Assembly (NCBI GenBank): GCA_965262665.1
Contig: CBDHFR010000002.1
Coordinates: forward strand, 1-64,000
Reading direction: 5' to 3'
DNA length: 64,000 nucleotides
From: CBDBND01 sp965262665
GTDB lineage: Bacteria; Pseudomonadota; Alphaproteobacteria; Rhodospirillales; Rhodospirillaceae
Each line of letters starts with the position of its first letter. Within the stretch, counting starts at the first letter, position 1. The notes under the pieces are model-generated. The model saw only the letters and a program-made list of their open reading frames with translations. It did not search any database and was not told the DNA's origin. The position numbers and the translations under genes were made by a program. Shown piece after piece: positions 46,439 to 56,465 of this stretch.

Positions 46439-47598
46439 ATGCCCTTGTTTGACCTCACACCCGATCAAGAACCTTTCCTCAAAATCGCAGAAGACTTGGC
46501 AGAAAACCAACTTCGTCCCAACGCGGATACTTTGGATGAGTCCGCGACCTTTCCTAAAGACAATTTCAACGCTTTAGCGCAATCCGGATTGCTCGGCCTG
46601 CGCATCCCGAAAGACCTGGGAGGCATGGGCGCTGACGTGCTCACTTCCGTTCTGGTTATCGAGCGTCTGTCCCGGGCCTGCGGCTCCACCGGCATGTGTT
46701 TCAAAATGCATTGTGAGTCGACCGAACCCATCTGGCGCATGGCGACCGATGATCAAAAAGATCGGTTCGTCAAACCCATCGCCAACGGCGAGCGCATCAC
46801 CACCACCGCCATCGCCGAAGCGGGGACGGGGTCGCACACATGGTCCTTGCAGAGTTCCATCAAACCGGTGGACGGAGGATACGATCTCACTAATGTGCGT
46901 AAGGGCTGGGTGACATCCTCCGAGTATGCTGATCTCTATTTCACCCCGGCGATGCTGGACGATGCCGCGCCTGGCTATTTCACTTCGTTCGTGCTCGAGA
47001 AAAGCGAAGTGGAGTGGTCCGTCGATGCGCCGTGGAAAGGATTGGGTATGCGGGCCAACGCCTCGTCCCCGATGACGTTCTCCGGCACGGTGCCCGCCGG
47101 CAACCGTTTGGGTGGGGAATCAGCCTGGCCTACGGAAGTGCTACCGGTGTTAATGCCGTTTTCCATGATCACTTTTGCCGCCGTCTACCTCGGCATCGCC
47201 GAAGGCGCCTACGCCACCTGTTTGGATCATGTGACGGGTCGGGCCTATGGGGATACGGGTCTAAGCTGGCTCAGATCGACGGTATCCAACGGTACATTGG
47301 CGAAATGAAGCTGGCTCTCGATCGCACTCGGGCCTTGGTGTACTTGGTCGCCGATTTGGTCGAGACGGGAGACATCGCAGACATTGCCCCGTTTATCGAA
47401 TGCGTTTGCGCTGCCGATGAGACTTCTCTTTTTGTCACGCGCACGGCGATGAACATCGGTGGAGGGCGCAGTTACGGCGGTGCCAATGCCCTGGGCCGCT
47501 ACATGCGCGATGCGCAGGCCGGCTCTGTGATGGCGCCGACGGACGATATGATCAAACTCCGCGTTGGGCGCATGCAGTTGGGGTTGCCCCAGTTCTAA
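46439..47598 (+). pseudogene. Acyl-CoA dehydrogenase family protein, one frameshift
   Basis: The flavoprotein dehydrogenase fold of about 385 residues: FLKIAEDLAENQLRPNADTL, LGLRIPKDLGGMGADVLTSV, then ITTTAIAEAGTGSHT and KGWVTSSEYADLYFTP in the N- and middle domains. At about 47258 the frame shifts (GATACGGGTC). The C-terminal helical domain then reads GSKLAQIDGIQRYIGEMKLA to GRMQLGLPQF. Members oxidise acyl-CoA esters or related substrates, and some act as monooxygenases. The stop overlaps the convergent hydrolase gene by 4 bp. Divergent from the solute-binding protein gene. Confidence 0.85.
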
Positions 47599-48443
47599 GC
47601 CGACAGAAAGTTCGTCACGGCTTTATGCATGAGCTGTCTTGGGTTTTGGATGTGGGCGTAGTCACCACCACCGGGAACGATGACCAGCTCTTTGTCATTG
47701 GTGGCAAGTTTTTCTAAGAATTCTGCACGCGGCATGGTTCCGTGCATGTAGTCCGCCTTCGCGGCCGCATGGCCGTATATGAGTTGTGTCGGAACGGTGA
47801 TCTTTTCCGGATTGACCGGGACGCTGCCGACGGAGTTTTCTTGTCGTATGCCGTTGGGTGACTGTGGTTTTTCCCGGGACACCTGCTCGGCTAACGCCTT
47901 CTTGGCAGCAAGGTCCGTGAATTCGTCCTCAAGGCGGCCCATAAAATAATCGTAAGTAATAGGCCACCACCCTTCGTCGGGTGCGGGAAGGATCACGCCA
48001 CCACCACCGATAGCGGGGTCCATGAGCACCAGGCGATTGATGCGTGTTGCGTTGTCTTCCGCAAATCGTCCCGCTATTCGCCCGCCCCAAGACCAGCCGA
48101 GCAGGTGAGGTTTGATGAGTCCTTGGGTTTCCAGCCAATCAATGACAGCCGTCAGATCCTCTATGGCTTGGTCCGTCTGTACGGACAGCGGGTCACCGTT
48201 GAGTTCGGATTTCGCGTAACCGCGTATTGAGAATGTAACCGCGCCGAAACCCCGTTCCACCAGAGCATCCATAAACGAATAATCTGCCCCGCCCTCGAAG
48301 GAGAAATCAAATCCCGCCTGACCGGAGATGTTGGCTCCTTGTACCAAAACCACAACAGATTCCGGTTTGGGTTCAAGGCCTTTTTTTCGGACGGATAAAT
48401 TCCCGGCCGGACCCGGGATCATGTGGTCATTTGCTGAAGCCAT
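47595..48443 (-). CDS. Alpha/beta hydrolase
   Basis: A 282-residue alpha/beta hydrolase. The nucleophile elbow is HLLGWSWGGRIAG (about residue 118), and the late His is likely in GGGDYAHIQNPRQ. The oxyanion strand is VVVLVQGANISGQ. There is no signal peptide. Substrate is unknown; the family includes esterases, C-C hydrolases and dienelactone-type enzymes. It lies between the acyl-CoA dehydrogenase and an FAD monooxygenase gene; 198 bp upstream of it form a divergent promoter region. Confidence 0.88.
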   Translation of the reverse strand: MASANDHMIPGPAGNLSVRKKGLEPKPESVVVLVQGANISGQAGFDFSFEGGADYSFMDALVERGFGAVTFSIRGYAKSELNGDPLSVQTDQAIEDLTAVIDWLETQGLIKPHLLGWSWGGRIAGRFAEDNATRINRLVLMDPAIGGGGVILPAPDEGWWPITYDYFMGRLEDEFTDLAAKKALAEQVSREKPQSPNGIRQENSVGSVPVNPEKITVPTQLIYGHAAAKADYMHGTMPRAEFLEKLATNDKELVIVPGGGDYAHIQNPRQLMHKAVTNFLSA

Positions 48444-48641
48444 GCCAAACTTTCGTTCATTGGACTGTATTCACAAAACGTAGCGGATCATACGCCTTGG
48501 ATCACTTTAGGTTTCACCCTTGATCGCAATCCGTGCATCGCAATAAAAGATATTCACATTTATGACAAGGTGAGACCTAGTCAGCCGCTTACATTCTAAT
48601 GATTGGTAAGCACTTACGTTTTTTTATCGGTCAGGTAATCC

Positions 48642-49802
48642 ATGAATCCGATGAACGTCATCATAGTCGGAGCGGGAATTGGGGGCCTCTCCGCGGCCTT
48701 AGCCCTGCAGCGCCGCGGACTCAGCGTCAAAGTTTACGAGCAGGCACCATCGTTGGGTGAAATTGGTGCAGGGATCATGCTCACCCCCAACGCCGTCAAG
48801 TGTTTGAATTTTCTTGGCCTAGAGAAACCGCTGTGTGAGTTGGCCGTTGAGCCCCAACATTCCGTCTATAGGCGTTTTGACACGGCGCAGGAGATGCTTA
48901 GAGCGCCGCTTAAAGACAAAATGATGAAGACCTACGGCGCGCGATACTTTCACATCCACCGCGCCGATCTGCATCAAATGTTGTTGGATACCGTGTTGCG
49001 ACAGGACGCGGACGCTGTATCCGTTAATCATGCGTTATCAGACTGTGAACAAGACGATGATAGCGTGACTGCAATTTTTACAAACGGCCAGACCGTCACA
49101 GGCGACGTTCTCGTCGGGTGCGATGGTATCCGCTCAGCCCTGCGGCAGTCTCTGTTTGGTGCAGAGGATCCACGGTTTACCGGGCAGGCCGCATACCGTG
49201 GCATGGTTCCCGCAGACGCCTTACCTGCGACTGTCATCGAGCCGGTTTCCGTATCCTGGTTGGGAGAGCATAAGCACATCATTCAATACGGTGTGCGAGG
49301 GCGGAAATTCATCAACTATGTGGCCATTGTTGCAACAGATGAATGGACGGAGGAGGGGTGGAATCGCCCCGCAGACGTCAACGAAGTCGTCGAGGCTTTT
49401 GCCGGCTGGCATGAGGATGTGCTGACCCTACTTAAAGCCACACCGTCTAACGACTGTTACCGGTGGGGTTTGTTCGACCGAGAACCGATCGTTCAATGGA
49501 CCAAGGGCCGGGTGACGCTTCTGGGGGATGCCGCCCATCCCACGCTTCCCTTCATGGCACAGGGATCAGCGATGGCCATAGAAGACGCGGTGGTTCTTGG
49601 TCACGCTCTCTCTCCCTGTGAGTCAGCGCAACAGGGACTAACCGCTTACGAAAATGCTCGACGCGAGCGCACCACGTGGATTGTTCAACAGTCCAGAAAG
49701 GCGACGGATCTCTATCAACGTCTGACCGGAGACAAGACACAACAGCGGGCGTCAAACTTAGACACCGTCTATGGATACGACGCGACTACATTGTCCGTTT
49801 AA
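48642..49802 (+). CDS. FAD-dependent aromatic-ring-type monooxygenase
   Basis: A 386-residue single-component flavoprotein monooxygenase of the salicylate/3-hydroxybenzoate hydroxylase type. The FAD-binding NVIIVGAGIGGLSAALALQR is at residues 5-24, the NAD(P)H/FAD motif VGCDGIRSALRQ at about 164, and RVTLLGDAAHPTLPFMAQG at about 291. Such enzymes hydroxylate activated aromatic or enol compounds. It is similar in length and motifs to the protein at 62167-63354. It converges on the MFS gene after 5 bp. Confidence 0.9.
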   Translation: MNPMNVIIVGAGIGGLSAALALQRRGLSVKVYEQAPSLGEIGAGIMLTPNAVKCLNFLGLEKPLCELAVEPQHSVYRRFDTAQEMLRAPLKDKMMKTYGARYFHIHRADLHQMLLDTVLRQDADAVSVNHALSDCEQDDDSVTAIFTNGQTVTGDVLVGCDGIRSALRQSLFGAEDPRFTGQAAYRGMVPADALPATVIEPVSVSWLGEHKHIIQYGVRGRKFINYVAIVATDEWTEEGWNRPADVNEVVEAFAGWHEDVLTLLKATPSNDCYRWGLFDREPIVQWTKGRVTLLGDAAHPTLPFMAQGSAMAIEDAVVLGHALSPCESAQQGLTAYENARRERTTWIVQQSRKATDLYQRLTGDKTQQRASNLDTVYGYDATTLSV

Positions 49803-49807
49803 CCCTT

Positions 49808-51100
49808 TTACGGGTGCGCGATATCATGTTCGATGTGTTTTGACGCCATAAAGAAATGGAATGCGGACCACAGGCTGCAAATCGATGCAACGACGAGAAG
49901 GGAAATACCCAACGAGGCGTTGCCAACGGTTTCTACCAGCAAGTCGCTGACAATGCCGACCAACTGGGGCCCGATAATTCCTGAAATCAGGTTGATGATA
50001 AGGATCATCAAAGCCGCGGCAACGGCACGGCTTTGCACATCCGAGATAGCCTGAATGGTGGCGTAGAGCACTGGGCCCTGCATCACTCCGACAAACGACG
50101 GAATAATGAGCCACAGAAACGCTGGTGTGGGGGTCGGCCACAGTAGGACGACCGCATAAAAAGGAGCGGCGGCCAACTGGGCGAAAACGCACAAGTATAT
50201 AGGTGCTCTGACGCCATAGGCACTCAAGCGGTCGGCAATGAAACCGCCAGCCAAAGTTCCGAAAGCATGAGGAATGCCATTGGTGAAGGCCAACCATGTT
50301 CCAACCACGGCCACATCAAGCCCGTGAGCGCGGACAAAGAATGACGGTATCCAGATGAGTACGGCCACCATGATCAGGCCGTACATGCTTCCGCCCAGGA
50401 CCATGTGCCGGAAGGTCCTCTTGGCCCAAAGTTTCGAAAAAGCGGAGATCATACCGGGTGCATCCGGTACGGCAGATACACCGTCGGCATGACCGCGCGG
50501 CGGGTCTCGCAATGTGAAATACACAACTGCAGCGACAAGTACGCCGGGCGCGCCAAAGGTGACCAGAGTCAGACGCCATCCAATGGCCTCAACCAGCCAA
50601 CCGCCAACCAAGAATCCGACAAAGACTCCAAGTGGGGAGCCCAGCCCGAAAATGGCAAGAGCTGAGGTTCTCCTGACTGCCGGGTAGTAATCTGAAATGA
50701 GGGAGTGTGACGGTGGCGTACAGCCAGCTTCGCCGACGCCGACCATGACCCTGAAAAACGCCAATTGTGCAAACGACTGAGCAATTCCGCATAGACAGGT
50801 CATGGCCGACCATACCGCCAGCGCTGCCGTTATGATTTTCTTGCGTGAGAATCGATCAGCCAAGCTCGCGATGGGCACACCCAAAAACGCATACATGATT
50901 GTAAATGCACCGCCGGTGATGAATCCGATTTGCGTATCGGATAAATCCAGGTCACTTTTAATTGCCGGTAACAAAATGCCGAGCATGTAACGGTCGGCAT
51001 AGTTGAAAATGGCGACAACCAAAAGAAGTCCGATAACGTATTTGCTATAGGTACTCGTGACGCTAAACGGCCGTTCCGATTGTGCTGTTGTGTCGGCCAT
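49808..51100 (-). CDS. MFS transporter
   Basis: A 430-residue transporter with 12 predicted membrane segments. The inter-helix 2-3 signature SLADRFSRKKI is intact, helix 1 contains NYADRYMLGILLPAIKSDLD, and the carboxylate-transporter-like VGVGEAGCTPPSHSLISDYY is in helix 4-5. It is similar in type to the MFS protein at 55098-56465. It is the last gene of an operon with a hydrolase, a PrpD-family enzyme and an EthD-like protein, so it likely imports a pathway substrate. Confidence 0.92.
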   Translation of the reverse strand: MADTTAQSERPFSVTSTYSKYVIGLLLVVAIFNYADRYMLGILLPAIKSDLDLSDTQIGFITGGAFTIMYAFLGVPIASLADRFSRKKIITAALAVWSAMTCLCGIAQSFAQLAFFRVMVGVGEAGCTPPSHSLISDYYPAVRRTSALAIFGLGSPLGVFVGFLVGGWLVEAIGWRLTLVTFGAPGVLVAAVVYFTLRDPPRGHADGVSAVPDAPGMISAFSKLWAKRTFRHMVLGGSMYGLIMVAVLIWIPSFFVRAHGLDVAVVGTWLAFTNGIPHAFGTLAGGFIADRLSAYGVRAPIYLCVFAQLAAAPFYAVVLLWPTPTPAFLWLIIPSFVGVMQGPVLYATIQAISDVQSRAVAAALMILIINLISGIIGPQLVGIVSDLLVETVGNASLGISLLVVASICSLWSAFHFFMASKHIEHDIAHP

Positions 51101-51106
51101 ACGTGC

Positions 51107-51922
51107 TTAGCTGCCAGAGTTGAGAAATTTTGTAATCAAACGTGCCGCTTCTTCGGGCTGCTCGATCACCAGATAGTGGCCGCATTGTTCAAGAATAGTC
51201 GTTTCACATTGCGGCAGTTGATCGCGCATTTGGGCCATGCCCACACCGCTATCCGCAGGCTCGAAAGGTGTCATGTTGTCTTCATCCCCAGCGAGAAGAA
51301 GTGTTGCTGCTTTAACGGACCCGACGCGGGAGCTGAGATCGGTCTTCTCGACTATTTCCGTTCCAGCAATAAACGCCTCAGGACTGGTATGACTGAATGC
51401 TTCGCGCATGGATGCCAGTTGAGCATCGGCTTCCGACCGTTCGTAAAAAGAGCGGGCAAATCCGGCGACAGATGTCAGGTCTGCAACCGCTTCCATGCCA
51501 CTGTCCCGTACGGCACGCTTCCAGGTGTTGCGCATCATGCGAGCAGCCAGGTCGTAACGTGCAAGAAAGCAACTTAATACCAGCCGGTCGATGACATCCG
51601 GATGACGGGCTGCCAGCGTCAACGCGACCATCGCACCGAAAGACGTGCCGTGCACATGCAAACGGTCATAGTCCGTCTCGCAGATGAATTCGTAGACCTG
51701 CTCCGCTAGGCCATCCATGCCGCCCGGTCGAGGACTGCCGGTACTTTCGCCGTATCCAGGGAGATCGAAATCGATGACCTCAAACCCACCACTCACGTGT
51801 GGTGTGAGTTTCTCGAAATTTCGGTGCCCAAATGCGGAACCATGGATATGCAGGAGAGGGGAGCCAGCACCCTGTTTCCGGTACCAGATTGTTTCGCCGC
51901 CAGGCAGTTTTACAGTAGGCAT
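51107..51922 (-). CDS. Alpha/beta hydrolase
   Basis: A 271-residue hydrolase with a complete set of motifs: oxyanion LLHIHGSAFGHRNF, nucleophile VHGTSFGAMVA at about residue 96, acid in AGDEDNMTPFEP and His in EQCGHYLVIEQPEEA. It resembles meta-cleavage-product and enol-lactone hydrolases in plan. It lies 6 bp upstream of the MFS gene and 27 bp downstream of the PrpD-family gene. Confidence 0.9.
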   Translation of the reverse strand: MPTVKLPGGETIWYRKQGAGSPLLHIHGSAFGHRNFEKLTPHVSGGFEVIDFDLPGYGESTGSPRPGGMDGLAEQVYEFICETDYDRLHVHGTSFGAMVALTLAARHPDVIDRLVLSCFLARYDLAARMMRNTWKRAVRDSGMEAVADLTSVAGFARSFYERSEADAQLASMREAFSHTSPEAFIAGTEIVEKTDLSSRVGSVKAATLLLAGDEDNMTPFEPADSGVGMAQMRDQLPQCETTILEQCGHYLVIEQPEEAARLITKFLNSGS

Positions 51923-51949
51923 GGGGTATCCTGTTGATCGCCGGCGAGC

Positions 51950-53308
51950 TTAGGGCAATCTCAAAAGAGACATAAGGCGCTTGGTGTCAGGCGCCTGATT
52001 AAGGTCCCACGTCGCTTGCAAAATGTCGTCAACCTGGGTGTCCGGCATATGATCTCCGGCGTAGACCTTGAACAAATCCGATAGTTGATCATCGGACATT
52101 CGATTGCCCGGGCTTCCCAAAAAGGCATCCACATTGGATGTTTCCTTAGAACCGTCAGTAAACTCAACTTCAAGCGAGCACCCTTCAAAGGTCGCTCGGT
52201 CCGGATCGGCAACCAAATCAATGCGGGAGCGCAGGTCCAAGATCTCTTGGTCCGTATAGGCCTCTTCCTTCATTTCCGCCAAAGTGAATTGACCCCGGAT
52301 CCAGGCGGCAGCAGCGCAAAAACAAAGATCGAAACGAGCAGTTAGTTCGCTGCTGGGATCACAGAACCGTTCCATCCGTTCGTCGCAGATGTCCTTGACG
52401 ATCTCCTGGACCTTGAAGCGCATTGACTTGACAGTTCGTCCCTGGGCACGCCTAAAAACATCCAAAACACATTCGACCGGACCATGGGTGATGGTTTCGG
52501 TCGGCACGGTCTTATAGGTCTGCCCGTGAATGCGCCAGGTCATCCCCAAAGTCCCCAAGACCTCCTCAATCTTGCCTGCGTCCTCGTCGGAGTGGGTCAA
52601 CAGCATGCCTTTATCGCCCTCAAAGGCGGTGGCCGGTGCATCAAATCCACGCTGTGCTAGGTCAAAGGCAGCCATGCCCGACTTGGCCGTGGCGCCCGTG
52701 ATGTAAGACAACGTCATGCTACCGACGGAGACGTATGTGCCGAAGGCCGTGCACATGGCGATGCCAAGCGCATTGCGCATTTGTTCGGCGTCCAGATTAG
52801 CGAGCAGAGCACAGGCCGCAGCCGCGCCAACACCCCCGGTCAGACCTGCCGGGACGTAGCCTCGGTAATAGGCGGTTGGCATGAGAATGGAGGCGATGGC
52901 CAATTCCACCTCCATGCCGAGAGCAAGGTCGGAGATCACATCCTTGCCTGAGTGAGTCCCTGTTTCGGACGCGGCGAGAACAGCCGGCAATACAGCCGAT
53001 GTGGCATGCATGAAACACGGAATGTAGGTGTCATGAAAGTCGAGCACCTCAAACAAAGCACCATTGACCAGTGCCGCATCGCCCGGAGTCGTTTCCGTTC
53101 CTAGCCAAAGCACATGCGCCGGTCTGTCTAAAGGTGGTGCGATAGTGTTGTGCAGGATGCCGATGGATTCGTGCTCTGTTGCGCTGACAGAAGCTTTTAA
53201 TTGGTTGAGCAAAAGCCGCTTGGCTTCGTGGGCGACGTCTTCGGGGATTCCACGCACGGCCCAGTCCTGAGCGAACGCAGTCAGTCGCTCCGATACCGAA
53301 CCGCTCAT
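51950..53308 (-). CDS. MmgE/PrpD family protein
   Basis: A 452-residue member of the 2-methylcitrate dehydratase/cis-aconitate decarboxylase family: AHEAKRLLLNQLKASVSATE, NGALFEVLDFHDTYIPCFMH, TGGVGAAAACALLANLDAEQ and the late THGPVECVLDVFRR. The start at 53308 overlaps the upstream gene as ATGA; a longer frame to 53359 would lie within that gene. Members act on small di- or tricarboxylates; this one's substrate is unknown, and many divergent PrpD-like proteins occur in degradation clusters. Confidence 0.9.
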   Translation of the reverse strand: MSGSVSERLTAFAQDWAVRGIPEDVAHEAKRLLLNQLKASVSATEHESIGILHNTIAPPLDRPAHVLWLGTETTPGDAALVNGALFEVLDFHDTYIPCFMHATSAVLPAVLAASETGTHSGKDVISDLALGMEVELAIASILMPTAYYRGYVPAGLTGGVGAAAACALLANLDAEQMRNALGIAMCTAFGTYVSVGSMTLSYITGATAKSGMAAFDLAQRGFDAPATAFEGDKGMLLTHSDEDAGKIEEVLGTLGMTWRIHGQTYKTVPTETITHGPVECVLDVFRRAQGRTVKSMRFKVQEIVKDICDERMERFCDPSSELTARFDLCFCAAAAWIRGQFTLAEMKEEAYTDQEILDLRSRIDLVADPDRATFEGCSLEVEFTDGSKETSNVDAFLGSPGNRMSDDQLSDLFKVYAGDHMPDTQVDDILQATWDLNQAPDTKRLMSLLRLP

Positions 53309-54234
53309 GACTTCACGCCATCGATAGCGCCGTTTTTGGCAACGGGGCCATACATCCAATGGAGCAGGGCGGACTGTCTTTGGTTTTCCGCATCCAACGC
53401 AGTGATCGCTTCATAAGCAGCATAGCCGCGCAGGCCGACCAACGTGGGTTTGCCATTGTAGACACTCGTGTAGACAACGCGCACGGGGTAGGCATGTATG
53501 GTTTTTACATGAGTCGCTAGCGCGGCAGTATCAATATCAGCAATTAGACTATCGGCGGTGCGGTCATCCTCAAATGTCAGATCCATCCAGGCTTGGTATT
53601 GCTGCTCTATGGGATGAGTCTTAACCGGATACCCGGCCTTGCGTTCGGCTTCCATGTCGGGAACCTCAAACAGGCTCAAGCGAAGACGTTTGACGCTTGC
53701 GTTCTGCGCCCACGTTTCGGCAATAGTCCGCAAACACTGTCTAAACTCAGCCTCTTCGTTTTTTTGTCTGATAAACAGGGCATACATGGGTGACGGAACC
53801 GGCCCTTGCGGTGTAGCGACGCCCGTATTGTCCACAAAGGTAAAGGCGTTGGTACCCAGCGCCCGATAAGTCGTGCTCTTATCGACAATGAGTTCGATAT
53901 CCCCAAGGAGATGCGGCTTAACAGAACTTTCCGGCGACGCATCAAACTGGGCTAAGCCGTCTTCATCGCGGTAACGGACATCCGACAACCACATCAGTTG
54001 CTGATCGGAAGGGCACTCAAATTCAACATCCTTGATCAGTGGAAAGAGATCGGACCGCACGGGATCAAATTGATAATGCCGATAGTCGTATACACCAGCG
54101 CGCCTGGTTATGGCGGGGCTATGGACATCGCGCCAATACTTTCTCACCCAATCGAGGGGAAGGTCGGTTTTTTTCCAGCCGCAGGTGATTCGCGCTAAGC
54201 CTGCCTGGTTCTCAATATCTGCAAGCGACGCCAT
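53305..54234 (-). CDS. Uncharacterised protein with EthD-like domains
   Basis: 309 residues, soluble. WVRKYWRDVHSPAITRRAGV near residue 29 is reminiscent of the EthD/dimeric alpha-beta barrel domain, and VKRLRLSLFEVPDMEA may begin a second one. Such ferredoxin-like barrels occur in monooxygenases, isomerases and heme-degrading proteins of catabolic clusters. It is the first gene of the operon 54234-49808 and divergent from the DUF1838 gene with 114 bp between them. Confidence 0.65.
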   Translation of the reverse strand: MASLADIENQAGLARITCGWKKTDLPLDWVRKYWRDVHSPAITRRAGVYDYRHYQFDPVRSDLFPLIKDVEFECPSDQQLMWLSDVRYRDEDGLAQFDASPESSVKPHLLGDIELIVDKSTTYRALGTNAFTFVDNTGVATPQGPVPSPMYALFIRQKNEEAEFRQCLRTIAETWAQNASVKRLRLSLFEVPDMEAERKAGYPVKTHPIEQQYQAWMDLTFEDDRTADSLIADIDTAALATHVKTIHAYPVRVVYTSVYNGKPTLVGLRGYAAYEAITALDAENQRQSALLHWMYGPVAKNGAIDGVKS

Positions 54235-54348
54235 AAATCCTCGTCACAGAACAATGAAAAAGAGCGGACACCCTACTTTTATTCGTCCATCTTCGTCTAC
54301 ACTGAGACGCACGCATTGCGAACACCAAGCGGGACTGTTGAGTGAACA

Positions 54349-55101
54349 ATGACGCCAGAAGACGAATTCAACATCTACCGTCGGCTTTTGGCGTCAGCCG
54401 CTGATGAAGAGGTAAGTTGGTGGTACATGGGAACCACATTTGTGGTCTTGGAGAACGGCACGTCGATCCCCGTATCTCATCCCGAGACCGTCATGACCTA
54501 CTCCGTCGAAACCGTATCCGATGCTGAATTTTGGATTCATTGGCGAGAGGTGGGTTATTTCCGGGACCCCGTCACTGGTGATATTGCCTCGTCGTGGTTA
54601 AATCCGGTGACGGGCGCGACCGTATCTTGCCCCTCCAGTTTTGAAGAAGGGCCCGCCACCTATGCCGTGCGCCGAACTGACGCTGGTCTAAACATCACTC
54701 TTGAGCAGAATCACGCCAATGTGCGCAGTATTACTGTGGAAATGGTGCAAACAAATAATCGGATAATTGTTACGCAAACTGAACGGAAAGTGCGCAGCTT
54801 TCCAGACCGAGACGGTGTCATTCGGGACCCGGATGAGGGAGGTGGCGCCGAGGCGCAGACGACCCTCATGTTCTCAGCAAACGCTAATGATTGTCGCAGT
54901 GATCAAAGCACTTGGATCAACGCATCCGGAACCTATGAATTCCGCTTGCAGACCATACCGGAAAGGATGGGCTTTGAATCAGAAGCCGGGCATACCGTTG
55001 TGCATGGCGTGATAGCCAAAGGTCGGCCTGACGAAAAAATCAAACCTGTAGCGTGGGAGCGATTTGACCGGCTGTATCCCGGATTTTTTCCCAATAGCTA
55101 A
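54349..55101 (+). CDS. DUF1838 family protein
   Basis: A 250-residue protein. MTPEDEFNIYRRLLASAADE, VSWWYMGTTFVVLENGT and FRDPVTGDIASSWLNPVTGA follow the DUF1838 pattern, as does the late WERFDRLYPGFFP. There is no signal peptide. The function is unknown; the family is frequent in proteobacterial degradation clusters alongside PrpD-like enzymes and monooxygenases. Its stop overlaps the convergent MFS gene by 4 bp. Confidence 0.75.
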   Translation: MTPEDEFNIYRRLLASAADEEVSWWYMGTTFVVLENGTSIPVSHPETVMTYSVETVSDAEFWIHWREVGYFRDPVTGDIASSWLNPVTGATVSCPSSFEEGPATYAVRRTDAGLNITLEQNHANVRSITVEMVQTNNRIIVTQTERKVRSFPDRDGVIRDPDEGGGAEAQTTLMFSANANDCRSDQSTWINASGTYEFRLQTIPERMGFESEAGHTVVHGVIAKGRPDEKIKPVAWERFDRLYPGFFPNS

Positions 55102-56465
55102 GCATAGTCTTTTTCTATTTGTTCAACGTGGCGCGCATAAGGTTTCATGCCGGTGAAGATGATTGCAGCGCCGATGAGCAGAATGGTCGGGCAGACGATG
55201 CTGATGGAGTACCGGATGAGCATTGAGTCACCTAACACATGGTCCGTAAACACAGCGACTAGCCAGGGCCCGCAGCCCTGTCCAATGAGATTGCCAGCCA
55301 AGAGATATAAGGCCACAACTTGGCCCCGCAATCGATTGGGTACGATCATAGGCAATGCTGACGGTCCGGTGCCAAAGGGCATGGTTCCGAAAAAGATCAC
55401 CGGAGCGAGCAAGATAAGAGACGTGACTTGGGAGTCCGCCAGTGGAAAGGCCACCAGAAACGGCACGGTTAGCAGAGCGGACGTCAAACCCGCGCGCATA
55501 TTAGAGTCCGCATGACCTCTTGCCTTAAACCAGTCGGACAACAGTCCACCGGAGACGACGCCGGCAGAGCCCAGAATCATGAAGTACAGACCAAATATGC
55601 CGCCGATTTCAGCCGCCGTCATGCCGTAGGTCCTGATGTAAAATGTCGGCACCCAGGCTCCCAACGAGAACATCATCATGGCCAGAAAAGTAAAACCGAG
55701 GATGACGGACCCCAGGACACGTTTGTTGAGCACCAAGTAACGCCAAGCGTCGCTAATTGAGAGCGTTTCTTGTGGCGTTGTGCTGCGCGAGCCAATGCGT
55801 GGTGGTTCCCGAACCACAAGCCAAAAGATGAGAACCAAGACCAGTCCGGGAATAGAGACAATCAGGAAGGCCATTTGCCATGGCCGCACGGTGCCGATGA
55901 TCCCTAAATCAACCGGACCGACCGCCAGCATTTGATTGATCACCACCCCGCCGATCATCAACGCAATGCCCGACCCAAGAAACCCTGCACCGGTAAAGAA
56001 GCTCAACGCCCTGGTCAGGCTTTTGCGTGGGAAGTAATCGGGCAGCATGGAAAATGTCGCCGGTGAGAGGGTGGCTTCGCCGATGCCGACGAACATGCGC
56101 GCAATAAACAACTGCCAAAAAACTTTAGCAATGCCGCAAAAGGCTGTCGCAAGAGACCACAGCACCATGCCCACGGCGATGATGGTCTTACGATTTTTAC
56201 TGTCGGCAAGGCGGCCAAGCGGGATAGCGATTAATCCGTGGAACAGGGCAAAGGCAAATCCCTGGAGGAGGCTGATCTGCGTGTCAGAAATGCCCAGGTC
56301 GGCGCGAATGGGGTCGACTAGAAGATTAATAATTTGCCGGTCGATGAAAGAAACAATGGTAGCCAAACACAACATGAAGACCACAAACCAAGCGTACCAG
56401 TCGGACCTGAACGCAAACGGGTCATCTAACGGTTGCGCATCGCGTTCGGAGTCGTGAACGCTCAT
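55098..56465 (-). CDS. MFS transporter
   Basis: A 455-residue transporter with 12 predicted membrane segments. Helix 1 region is FIDRQIINLLVDPIRADLGI and the loop signature is PLGRLADSKNRKTI; FVGIGEATLSPATFSMLPDY is the helix 4-5 region. It is close in type to the transporter at 49808-51100. It shares a 4-bp ATGA overlap with the upstream GMC oxidoreductase gene, forming a two-gene operon. Confidence 0.92.
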   Translation of the reverse strand: MSVHDSERDAQPLDDPFAFRSDWYAWFVVFMLCLATIVSFIDRQIINLLVDPIRADLGISDTQISLLQGFAFALFHGLIAIPLGRLADSKNRKTIIAVGMVLWSLATAFCGIAKVFWQLFIARMFVGIGEATLSPATFSMLPDYFPRKSLTRALSFFTGAGFLGSGIALMIGGVVINQMLAVGPVDLGIIGTVRPWQMAFLIVSIPGLVLVLIFWLVVREPPRIGSRSTTPQETLSISDAWRYLVLNKRVLGSVILGFTFLAMMMFSLGAWVPTFYIRTYGMTAAEIGGIFGLYFMILGSAGVVSGGLLSDWFKARGHADSNMRAGLTSALLTVPFLVAFPLADSQVTSLILLAPVIFFGTMPFGTGPSALPMIVPNRLRGQVVALYLLAGNLIGQGCGPWLVAVFTDHVLGDSMLIRYSISIVCPTILLIGAAIIFTGMKPYARHVEQIEKDYA